Assembly: GCA_028289725.1 (NCBI GenBank)
Contig: JANQOH010000417.1
Location: 1 to 8,840, forward strand
From: Alphaproteobacteria bacterium
GTDB taxonomy: Bacteria; Pseudomonadota; Alphaproteobacteria; UBA7887
Length of the DNA stretch: 8,840 bases
Direction of reading: 5' to 3'
Part shown: positions 1 to 6,437 of the stretch, piece by piece
Layout of the letters: every line of letters begins with the position of its first letter
Numbering within the stretch: the first letter of the stretch is position 1
Position numbers and translations under genes: made by a program
The notes under the pieces: generated by a model
Seen by the model: the letters and a program-made list of their open reading frames with translations, nothing else
Told to the model about the DNA's origin: nothing
Databases searched by the model: none

Positions 1-2064
1 GCCGGCCGCCTCGCCGCACACGGTGAGCGGCACGTTGCGCCCATCGCACGCCGCGACCAGTTGGCGAAACAAAGCCATGACCGCCGGATTCAGCACGCCA
101 TAACGTTTCGAAACCGAAGCGTTGCCGCGGTCGCTGGCAAACAGGAACTGCACCAGATCGTTGGTGCCGACCGACACGAAATCGACCGCATCGAGCAGCG
201 CGGGCAACTGCCACATCAAGGCGGGCACCTCGACCATGGCGCCGACTTTTAGATCCTTCGGTGATGGCTCATTCAAGTCGTGCCGGCGGCGCAATTCGCG
301 TTCCAGCAAGGCTTTCGCATGTTGAAATTCGCCGACCGTCGCAACCATCGGGAACATGACATGAAGCGCCCGCCCCTCCGCCGCGCGCAGCATCGCGCGC
401 AATTGATGGCGGAGAATGGCGGGCCGATCCAAACCGATCCGGATCGCGCGCCAGCCCATGGCGGGATTCTCCTCCGCCATGGCCGGCAGGTACGGCAATC
501 GCTTGTCACCGCCGATATCGAGCGTGCGGAACACCACCGGCCGGTCGCCGGCGCTGTCCATGATCCCTTTATAGAGCTGCGTTTGCGCGCCGATATCCGG
601 ATAGCGCGCGGACATCATGAACGGAATCTCGGTCCGACATAGTCCAACGCCCTCGGCGCCGATCTCATCGATGCGCATCGTATCGATCAGCAAGCCGACA
701 TTGATGTTCAGTGAGATCTCGGTGCCGTCGGTCGTGATGGCTTTTTCGTCCCGCAAAGCGCGGTACCGTTCTTGCCGCTGCGACCGGTCCGCCGCCTGCT
801 CGTTGAGCAAATGGATTTCCGCGTCGTCGGGCCGTGCGGTGATGCGTCCCTCGGCGCCATCGACGATCACCGTTTCCCCTGGACTGAGCCGGCTGAGCGC
901 GTCGCGCACCTGACCGACCACGGGTATTTCGAGCGCGCGCGCGACGATCGCCAGGTGCATCGTCGGCGACCCTTCCTCCAAGATCACACCGCGCAAGCGC
1001 TCGCGATCGACCTCCAGGAGTTCGGCCGGCCCCAGCGTGCGCGCCACCAACACCACATCGTCGGGCAGCTCGGCACCACCAATTGGCCCATTGTCGCCGG
1101 TCAGATACCGCAGCAATCGGTTCGCCAGCTCCTCCAGGTCCAAGAGCCGTTCGCGCAAATAGCTGTTTGCGGCTTGTGACATGCGCACGCGCGTGTCTTC
1201 CTGTACGCGAATGACCGCCGCCTCGGCCGTTAGTCCACTATCGATCGCTTCTTCGATCCGCCGCATCCAGCCGCTGTCCTCAGCGAACATGCGGAACGTC
1301 TCCAAGACATCGCGGGGTTCATCCCCTTTGGCAAAATCCGTGTCCGCGAGCATCCGGTCGAGCCCTTCCCGAAGGGCGGACAGCGCTTCCGCCAGGTGCC
1401 GTTTTTCACCGACCGGATCATCGGCAACCAATCGCTCCACCGGCGCTTGCGGCCGCGGTACCGCTACCGTCCCGAGCGCAAGTCCCGGCACCAGGGCTTG
1501 ACCTTCTATGACGGCCGGCCCGGTGAACCGACCCTCCGGCGCCAGCAACTCCGCCGGATCGACAAGCTCGCCACCCGCCGCCAATTCGGCGATCACCATC
1601 GCGACCATTTGGAGCGCCTCGAGCTCTTCTTCGTCATAGTGACGGCGCGTGCGGTTTTGGACGACCAACACGCCGATCACGCGCCCACTGCGCAATACGG
1701 GCACACCCATTAATGACTGATAGATTTCCTCGCCGGTTTCCGGACGGTAGGCGAACAAGGGATGGGATTGCGCGTCGGACAGGTTCAGAGCCCGGGCCGT
1801 CGCGGCAATATGGCCGACAAGGCCCTCACTGATTTGCAATCGCGTCTTATGGACCGCGCTCGGATTGAGTCCTTCGCTTGCGAACAGTTCCAGCACCTCG
1901 CCAGCGCGCATCAGATAGCACGAGCACACCTCGGCCACCATGTCGGCGGCGATGATGCGGACGAGTTGATCCAGCCGGTCCTGGGCGCGCCCGTGTCCGG
2001 CCATAACGTCGCGCAGCCGGCGCAGCAGTCTGCGCGGCCCACTTACGTTTGGCGCGGCGGTCAT
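1..2064 (-). CDS. ptsP: PtsP, nitrogen-related PTS enzyme I (EI-Ntr), 3' end cut by window edge
   Basis: First protein of the nitrogen phosphotransferase system: it autophosphorylates from phosphoenolpyruvate in the cytoplasm and passes phosphate to NPr and then EIIA-Ntr, a regulatory rather than sugar-transport chain. I translated 688 codons. A GAF sensor domain lies at about residues 20-165. The phosphohistidine domain carries GSPTMHLAIVARAL with His370. The PEP-binding barrel shows GLCRTE (Arg477), FRTLDIGGDK (512-521), VGTNDLVQF and, at the edge, VCGEAAG with the catalytic Cys683. Full-length relatives are about 750 residues, so roughly 70 C-terminal residues lie outside the window. In characterised relatives the GAF domain senses glutamine; that is family knowledge, not shown here. 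The ATG start shares ATGA with the stop of the upstream flavoprotein gene, implying translational coupling in a lysC operon. Met369 sits just before the active His, where enzyme I usually has Ser. Identity is secure. Confidence 0.96.
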   Translation of the reverse strand, partial: MTAAPNVSGPRRLLRRLRDVMAGHGRAQDRLDQLVRIIAADMVAEVCSCYLMRAGEVLELFASEGLNPSAVHKTRLQISEGLVGHIAATARALNLSDAQSHPLFAYRPETGEEIYQSLMGVPVLRSGRVIGVLVVQNRTRRHYDEEELEALQMVAMVIAELAAGGELVDPAELLAPEGRFTGPAVIEGQALVPGLALGTVAVPRPQAPVERLVADDPVGEKRHLAEALSALREGLDRMLADTDFAKGDEPRDVLETFRMFAEDSGWMRRIEEAIDSGLTAEAAVIRVQEDTRVRMSQAANSYLRERLLDLEELANRLLRYLTGDNGPIGGAELPDDVVLVARTLGPAELLEVDRERLRGVILEEGSPTMHLAIVARALEIPVVGQVRDALSRLSPGETVIVDGAEGRITARPDDAEIHLLNEQAADRSQRQERYRALRDEKAITTDGTEISLNINVGLLIDTMRIDEIGAEGVGLCRTEIPFMMSARYPDIGAQTQLYKGIMDSAGDRPVVFRTLDIGGDKRLPYLPAMAEENPAMGWRAIRIGLDRPAILRHQLRAMLRAAEGRALHVMFPMVATVGEFQHAKALLERELRRRHDLNEPSPKDLKVGAMVEVPALMWQLPALLDAVDFVSVGTNDLVQFLFASDRGNASVSKRYGVLNPAVMALFRQLVAACDGRNVPLTVCGEAAG

Positions 2065-3173
2065 CCTTGGGCGGCCGCCCTATGTGCTGACCCGTCTTCT
2101 GTGGACGCTTGGTCTAGGGCAACATCCTGACGTTGCGCGAGCGCGGCCGCGGCCTGATCCACCAGTTCTTCGATAATTTCCGCCGTCGACTGCTCGCGCG
2201 TCACCATGCCGACGCTTTGGCCGGCCATTACGGATCCCCCGTCGACATCCCCGTCGATCACCGCGCGACGCAAGGCGCCGACCCAGAAATGCTCGATCTC
2301 AAGCTGCGCCGCCTTCAAGTCCAGTTCGCCCGCGGCGTGGCGCGCGATGACCTCGCGCTGCACATCCATGAAGCGCTGGCTGGCCTGATTGGCGAGCGCG
2401 CGAACCGGGATCACCGGAAACTTCGGATCCAATTGTACGGACGTTTGAGCGTCGCGCGCATTGCCGCGAATGAAAGCGCGTTTGAAATTCGGATGTGCGA
2501 TCGACTCGGTCGCGCAAACAAAGCGTGTGCCCAGCTGACACCCGGAAGCACCGGATTCCAGATACCCAGCGATCGCCTCACCCCGGCCAATCCCCCCGGC
2601 AACGAACACGGGAACTTCGGTAGTTTCTGGAAGTATTTCCTGCGCCAGCACGCCTGTGGAAACCGGGCCAATGTGTCCACCGGCCTCCATGCCTTCGATG
2701 ATCAAGGCGTCCACGCCCATGCGCACCAATTTGCGTGCCAACGCCTTCGCCGGCGCAAAGCAGAGAACCCGAATGCCGGCATCCTTGATGCGGTTGATCG
2801 CCGCGCCGCGCGGCAGGCCGCCCGCCAACACGATATGGGTGACAGCGTGATCGATGCAGGCATCGATCAGACCTTCAAGCTCGGGGTGGAGCGTGATCAG
2901 ATTGACGCCGAAAGGCCGGTCCGTCAGCGCGCGCGTCGCATCGATCTCCGCGCTCAACAAATCCGGTCCCATGGACCCGCACGCGATAACCCCGAAGCCC
3001 CCGGCATTGGAGATCGCCGACACGAGATTGCGTTCGGAGACCCAAGACATCGCGCCGCCGAGAATCGCATACTCGGTTCCCAGAACATCGCGCCCCCGCG
3101 CCCACAAACGAGCCAAACGTTCTCGGCCCGCGTCGTGCCCTTTCACCGAAAAGGTTGTCGCGTCATTCGGCAT
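2061..3173 (-). CDS. Nitronate monooxygenase-family FMN oxidoreductase
   Basis: 370-residue cytoplasmic flavoprotein of the nitronate monooxygenase / 2-nitropropane dioxygenase TIM-barrel family, which uses FMN to oxidise alkyl nitronates; some relatives are NAD(P)H:quinone reductases or FabK-type enoyl-ACP reductases. Visible features are the N-terminal GGAMSWVSERNLVSAIS (39-55) followed by GGFGVIACGSM, EAGGHIG (163-169) with the family's active-site His167, the phosphate-binding AGGIGRGEAIAGYL (192-205), LGTRF (214-218) and AGQSVG (317-322) near the C-terminus. The last 40 or so residues are Ala/Gln-rich and poorly conserved-looking. The ATG start overlaps the end of lysC by 11 nt and the stop overlaps the ptsP start by 4 nt, so it is the middle gene of a coupled operon. 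The first 17 or so residues precede the conserved part; a GTG at codon 10 is an alternative start. The family is clear. The substrate is not, and nothing in lysine/threonine synthesis or the PTS obviously needs this activity. Confidence 0.9.
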   Translation of the reverse strand: MPNDATTFSVKGHDAGRERLARLWARGRDVLGTEYAILGGAMSWVSERNLVSAISNAGGFGVIACGSMGPDLLSAEIDATRALTDRPFGVNLITLHPELEGLIDACIDHAVTHIVLAGGLPRGAAINRIKDAGIRVLCFAPAKALARKLVRMGVDALIIEGMEAGGHIGPVSTGVLAQEILPETTEVPVFVAGGIGRGEAIAGYLESGASGCQLGTRFVCATESIAHPNFKRAFIRGNARDAQTSVQLDPKFPVIPVRALANQASQRFMDVQREVIARHAAGELDLKAAQLEIEHFWVGALRRAVIDGDVDGGSVMAGQSVGMVTREQSTAEIIEELVDQAAAALAQRQDVALDQASTEDGSAHRAAAQG

Positions 3174-4383
3174 CGAGACCGTAAGCGCTATGCAGGGAAC
3201 GCAAGGCGAGTTCGGTGTATTCTTCGGCGATTAGCACGCTCACTTTTATTTCGGATGTGGAAATCACCTGGATATTGATCCCCTTGTCAGACAGCGTGTG
3301 GAACATCTGCTGCGCGACGCCCGCATGGGTACGCATGCCAACGCCGATAACCGAGACTTTCACGACATCCGCATCGGACATCAATTCCCGATATTCGAGC
3401 GCGCCGCGGTTGCCCTCCAACACCTCCAGCGTCCGGTTCAAATCGGATTTTCCAATCGTGAACGTGATGTCCGCCGAGCGGCCGTCCTGCGATGAGCTCT
3501 GCACGATCATGTCGACATTGATGCCGGCGTCGGCCAGCGGTCCGAAGACACTCGCCGCGACACCGGGGCGGTCCGCGATATGGGCCAGCGTAATCTTGGC
3601 TTCGTCCCGGCTATAGGCGATGCCACTGACAATGTTCTTTTCCACGATTTCGTCCTCATCGACCAGGAACGTGCCTGGTACGTCCTCGAAACTAGACACC
3701 ACTTGCAACGTCACGCGGTGCCGCATGGCCAGTTCTACGGCGCGGGTTTGCAACACTTTTGCGCCGAGCGATGCCATTTCGAGCATTTCCTCGTACGCGA
3801 TTCTATCAAGCTTGCGGGCCTTCGCAACGATGCGCGGATCCGTGGTGTAAACACCGTCCACGTCGGTGAAGATATCGCAGCGCTCGGCCCCAAGCGCCGC
3901 CGCCAGGGCGACGGCCGAGGCATCGGAGCCGCCGCGGCCCAGTGTCGTGATGCGGTTGCGTGGCCCAAGGCCCTGAAACCCCGCCACGACCGCGACCTCG
4001 CCGCCGTCGATGCGTCCGCCGATCATCTCTGTGTCAATCGACTCGATACGCGCCCGTCCGTGCAGATCGTCGGTTACGATCGGCACTTGCCAACCGAGCC
4101 AGGAACGCGCCGGAACCTGGATGTCCTGCAAAGCCATCGCCATAAGGCCGCAAGTCACCTGCTCGCCGGCGGAGACCACCACGTCATATTCGCGCGTATC
4201 GTGAAGCGGCGAGATTTCGCGGGTCCAGCCGTCCAACCGGTTGGTCTCACCGGACATCGCAGAAACAACGACCGCGACCTGTTCGCCGCGATCCACCGCC
4301 TGTTTGACGCGGCGCGCGGCATTCCGAATGCGGTCAAGATCACCGACCGATGTGCCGCCGAATTTCTGGACGATCCGCGCCAT
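3163..4383 (-). CDS. lysC: Aspartate kinase (aspartokinase), monofunctional, two ACT domains
   Basis: Phosphorylates L-aspartate with ATP to 4-aspartyl phosphate, the committed step to lysine, threonine, methionine, isoleucine and diaminopimelate. It is 406 residues, the usual length for the monofunctional alphaproteobacterial/Gram-positive type. The kinase domain begins with KFGGTSVGD (7-15) and includes SAGEQV (71-76), GRGGSDAS (149-156) and FTDVDGVYTTDP (172-183). Two C-terminal ACT domains follow, at about 265-335 (DRPGVAASVFGPLADAGINV) and 341-403 (VSVIGVGMRTHAGVAQQMF, then INIQVISTSEIKVSVL). These are the usual site of lysine/threonine feedback inhibition. Ala155 stands where many relatives have Thr. 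There is no fused homoserine dehydrogenase. It is the first gene of the lysC - flavoprotein - ptsP operon and is divergent from ubiG. Its leader carries a terminator-like hairpin and a second hairpin at the ribosome-binding region, annotated separately; no strong Shine-Dalgarno precedes the ATG. Confidence 0.97.
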   Translation of the reverse strand: MARIVQKFGGTSVGDLDRIRNAARRVKQAVDRGEQVAVVVSAMSGETNRLDGWTREISPLHDTREYDVVVSAGEQVTCGLMAMALQDIQVPARSWLGWQVPIVTDDLHGRARIESIDTEMIGGRIDGGEVAVVAGFQGLGPRNRITTLGRGGSDASAVALAAALGAERCDIFTDVDGVYTTDPRIVAKARKLDRIAYEEMLEMASLGAKVLQTRAVELAMRHRVTLQVVSSFEDVPGTFLVDEDEIVEKNIVSGIAYSRDEAKITLAHIADRPGVAASVFGPLADAGINVDMIVQSSSQDGRSADITFTIGKSDLNRTLEVLEGNRGALEYRELMSDADVVKVSVIGVGMRTHAGVAQQMFHTLSDKGINIQVISTSEIKVSVLIAEEYTELALRSLHSAYGLDAE

Positions 4384-4389
4384 ATTGAG

Positions 4390-4402
4390 GCTGCCCCGCA
4401 GC
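4390..4402 (-). promoter_or_regulatory. Small hairpin over the lysC ribosome-binding region
   Basis: A perfect 5-bp inverted repeat (GCTGC / GCAGC) encloses a GGG loop and ends 6 nt before the lysC ATG. The GGGG at its centre is the only purine-rich run at a suitable distance to act as a ribosome-binding site, so the fold would place that run in the loop and the adjoining stem. It could limit lysC translation or be incidental in GC-rich DNA. What is seen is only the repeat and its position; the regulatory role is inference. Confidence 0.3.
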
Positions 4403-4403
4403 G

Positions 4404-4444
4404 AAAGAACAAAAACAAGCGCCCCACGGTTGCCCGCGAGGCGC
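4404..4444 (-). terminator. Intrinsic-terminator-like hairpin in the lysC leader (possible attenuator)
   Basis: Read in the lysC direction, the sequence at 4444-4419 folds into an uninterrupted 11-bp stem (9 Watson-Crick pairs and 2 G-U pairs) with a GCAA (GNRA-type) tetraloop. It is followed at once by 15 nt containing 12 T (4418-4404). Read on the plus strand, the two G-U pairs become A-C mismatches and no T tract follows, so the structure is strand-specific for minus-strand RNA. It sits 20 nt before the lysC ATG, so a terminator here would act on lysC itself (attenuation), stop antisense read-through from the PLP-enzyme operon across ubiG, or both. The structure is well supported by the sequence; which role it plays is unresolved. 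Confidence 0.6.
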
Positions 4445-4448
4445 GCTA

Positions 4449-4477
4449 TTCATACTTTTCCGCTACCCCCCTCGCAA
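4449..4477 (-). promoter_or_regulatory. Candidate sigma-70-type promoter for lysC
   Basis: On the minus strand TTGCGA (4477-4472) and TATGAA (4454-4449) are separated by exactly 17 bp; each matches four of six consensus bases. This is the best hexamer pair I found in the lysC/ubiG divergent gap. It would start transcription near 4442, within 2 nt of the base of the terminator-like hairpin, so the mRNA would begin in that stem. If the true promoter is farther upstream, inside ubiG, this match is coincidental. No comparably good plus-strand promoter for ubiG was seen; TTGCCC at 4430 with TACTTT at 4453 is weak. Confidence 0.35.
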
Positions 4478-4491
4478 GCCGGGACACACCC

Positions 4492-5262
4492 ATGCCGCAA
4501 CCAACCGCCGACGCGACCGCACGATCCGACCGCACCGCAGACCCGGCGGAGGTGGCGCGATTTGCCGCTTTGGCCGAGACCTGGTGGGACGAGACCGGCC
4601 CGTTCGCGCCCTTGCATCGCTTCAATCCCGCGCGGCTGCAATTGATTCGCGATCGGGCCGCCGAACACTTTGGCCGCGATATCGCGACGGCGAAACCATT
4701 TGACAGACTGAGTTTGCTCGATATTGGCTGTGGCGGCGGCCTGCTCAGCGAGCCGATGACCCGGCTGGGCGCGAACGTCACCGGCATCGATGCGGCGGAC
4801 CGCAATATCGAGGCCGCGCGCATTCACGCCGCCCAAACCGGCCTCGCGATCGACTATCAGAACATTGCCATCGAAGAACTGGCGCGCCAAGGCGCGCGCT
4901 TCGATGTCGTTCTCAACATGGAGGTCGTGGAGCATGTCGCCGACGTTCCCGCATATCTTGACGCCGCGACCGCGTGCTTAGCGCCGGGCGGTTTGATGTT
5001 CACCGCCACGCTCAATCGCACCGCCAAAGCGTATGCTTTGGCGGTTGTCGGCGCCGAATATGTGCTCCGTTGGCTGCCGCGCGGGACGCATGATTGGTCG
5101 AAATTTCTCAAGCCGGCGGAACTGATCGGCCTTCTTTCGGCCTGCGGCCTTGCGGTCGAAGAGGCCGTCGGCATGAGTTTCAACCCGCTCACGGGGCGTT
5201 GGTCCCAAAGCCGCGATCTTGGCGTCAATTACGTGGTGGTTGCGTCGAAACCGTCGGGCTAG
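4492..5262 (+). CDS. ubiG: UbiG, ubiquinone biosynthesis O-methyltransferase
   Basis: SAM-dependent enzyme that performs both O-methylations of ubiquinone synthesis (2-polyprenyl-6-hydroxyphenol and 3-demethylubiquinol), acting at the cytoplasmic membrane face. It is 256 residues, normal for the family. Features in order: FAALAETWWDETGPF and PLHRFNPARL (24-49), the UbiG signature N-terminus; motif I LLDIGCGGGLLSEPM (75-89), with the acidic end of strand 2 in VTGID (96-100); NMEVVEHVADV (142-152); and the UbiG-specific RTAKAYALAVVGAEY and WLPRGTHDWSKFLKPAEL (176-211). The ATG at 4492 is chosen because the signature begins about 20 residues later. The frame stays open far upstream to 3580, antisense to lysC, but that part has no methyltransferase character. 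GGGA lies 7 nt before the start as a weak ribosome-binding site. It is divergent from lysC and overlaps the stop of the convergent PLP-enzyme gene by 4 nt. Confidence 0.96.
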   Translation: MPQPTADATARSDRTADPAEVARFAALAETWWDETGPFAPLHRFNPARLQLIRDRAAEHFGRDIATAKPFDRLSLLDIGCGGGLLSEPMTRLGANVTGIDAADRNIEAARIHAAQTGLAIDYQNIAIEELARQGARFDVVLNMEVVEHVADVPAYLDAATACLAPGGLMFTATLNRTAKAYALAVVGAEYVLRWLPRGTHDWSKFLKPAELIGLLSACGLAVEEAVGMSFNPLTGRWSQSRDLGVNYVVVASKPSG

Positions 5263-6437
5263 CCGAAAATACCGGCCAACCGCTCGACATCGGATGGGTC
5301 GTTGTAGACGTGAAAGCTCAGGCGCAGCCACAGCGCGTCGTGGATTGTGCTGACCGTCGCGACAATGCCGTGTTCGTGGCGGAGACGGCTGCGCAGGTCC
5401 CGCGACTTGGTGTCTGCGGAAACCGGCGCGCGTACCGCGACCATCGCGGCGCACATTTCGGGCGGCGCAAGGCGTTCCGTGCCCCAAGCGGCCGCCAGGT
5501 GATCACCGCCAAAATCCGCTAGTTTATTCATGTAAGCGCGCGCCTTCTTAGGCGCGAGCGATTGCCAAAATTCCAGTGCCGCTGGGACCGACAGCCACGC
5601 GCTGTAGTCACGCGTCGCGGACCACCCGAACGATCCCACGAACCCGGCGTCATGTTCCGCCGCGACGATGGCCGGACGCAAATCGCCTTGATGTGCCGGC
5701 CGTGTCCATAGCAAGGCGGCGCCCTTCGGCGCGCACAGCCATTTGTGGCAACTGCCGACATACCAATCGGCGCCGGTCTCAACAATCTGAAGGTCAAGCA
5801 TTCCGGGACCATGGGCCCCATCGACCAACACGGGCACACCGCGTTCCCGGCACAAGGCCGTGAGACGCACAATCGGCAGAACCACGCCGCCCGGCGACGT
5901 GACGTGTTCCAAAACGGCATAGCGCGTGCGACCTGAAAGGGCCGCCCCGACGGCATCGATAACCTGCTCTTCCGTCACGAACGGTGTCGGTAAATCGGCG
6001 ACGACGAGTTTCGCGCCGGCCACCTCGCAAATGTTGCGAAGCGCCAAGCGCAGACCGCCATGGGCCAATGAGGAAGTGACGATTTCATCGCCGGGCGCGA
6101 TCGGCCAGGAACGCAAGACCGCATTGAGCCCTTCGGTCGCATTGCCGACCATGACCAGATCGTCAGGAGCGACACCGACAAACGGCGCTAGTTGCGCGCG
6201 CACATCGTGCAGTGCGGGTTCGAGCCGTTCGGTCATGAACCCGGCGGGATCGGATTCGAGGTGCGCCCGCCATTCACTCTGCGCTGCCAGCACCGGAACA
6301 GGCGCCGCGCCGAACGCGCCATGATCGAGATGGATCAGCGACGGATCCAGCCGCCAAGCATCGCGCCGCACGGCGCCGAAAATGTCAGAGAATGGTATCG
6401 ACAGTTGCGGAATTAGCTGTCGCCGCGTGGGACCCAC
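5259..6437 (-). CDS. Class V aminotransferase-fold PLP enzyme, isopenicillin-N-epimerase-like
   Basis: 392-residue pyridoxal-phosphate enzyme of the class V aminotransferase / CsdA-CefD fold. It shows HLDHGAFGAAP (37-47), NATEGLNAVLRS (99-110, cofactor phosphate contact), VLVDGAHGPGM (203-213, Asp206 expected to pair with the PLP ring nitrogen), GSCHKWLCAPKGAALLW (228-244) with Lys232 as the Schiff-base lysine, and a C-terminal LRLSFHVYND. All key PLP residues are present, so it should be active. Relatives are cysteine desulfurases, epimerases and lyases; the motif pattern is closest to stand-alone isopenicillin-N-epimerase-like proteins, a label that does not establish the reaction. The start used here is a GTG 25 nt inside the upstream DUF1178 gene with no clear Shine-Dalgarno; conserved sequence begins near residue 18, and a GTG at codon 23 (position 6371) is an alternative. 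The TAG stop overlaps that of convergent ubiG. It is probably co-transcribed with the DUF1178 gene. Confidence 0.85.
   Translation of the reverse strand: MGPTRRQLIPQLSIPFSDIFGAVRRDAWRLDPSLIHLDHGAFGAAPVPVLAAQSEWRAHLESDPAGFMTERLEPALHDVRAQLAPFVGVAPDDLVMVGNATEGLNAVLRSWPIAPGDEIVTSSLAHGGLRLALRNICEVAGAKLVVADLPTPFVTEEQVIDAVGAALSGRTRYAVLEHVTSPGGVVLPIVRLTALCRERGVPVLVDGAHGPGMLDLQIVETGADWYVGSCHKWLCAPKGAALLWTRPAHQGDLRPAIVAAEHDAGFVGSFGWSATRDYSAWLSVPAALEFWQSLAPKKARAYMNKLADFGGDHLAAAWGTERLAPPEMCAAMVAVRAPVSADTKSRDLRSRLRHEHGIVATVSTIHDALWLRLSFHVYNDPSDVERLAGIFG

Noticed and set aside
928..945. GCGCGC-rich runs in ptsP as a simple repeat
   Set aside because: They encode the conserved AIVARAL segment after the active-site His; ordinary high-GC codon use.
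2133..3278. 381-codon plus-strand ORF opposite the flavoprotein gene
   Set aside because: It is a shadow: the minus strand encodes a protein with clear FMN-oxidoreductase motifs. The plus-strand translation is Arg/His-rich with no recognisable domain, as expected opposite a high-GC gene.
3580..4491. Open reading frame extending ubiG upstream by 304 codons, suggesting a 560-residue fusion
   Set aside because: The extension is exactly antisense to lysC and has no methyltransferase character. UbiG signature sequence starts just after the ATG at 4492, which gives the normal family length. Automated callers could mis-start here.
4446..4935. Two minus-strand ORFs opposite the start of ubiG (ending at 4450 and 4446)
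   Set aside because: No domain character, and they lie antisense to conserved UbiG sequence. Only the last 15 codons of the one ending at 4446 were kept, as a weak leader-ORF idea in the findings.
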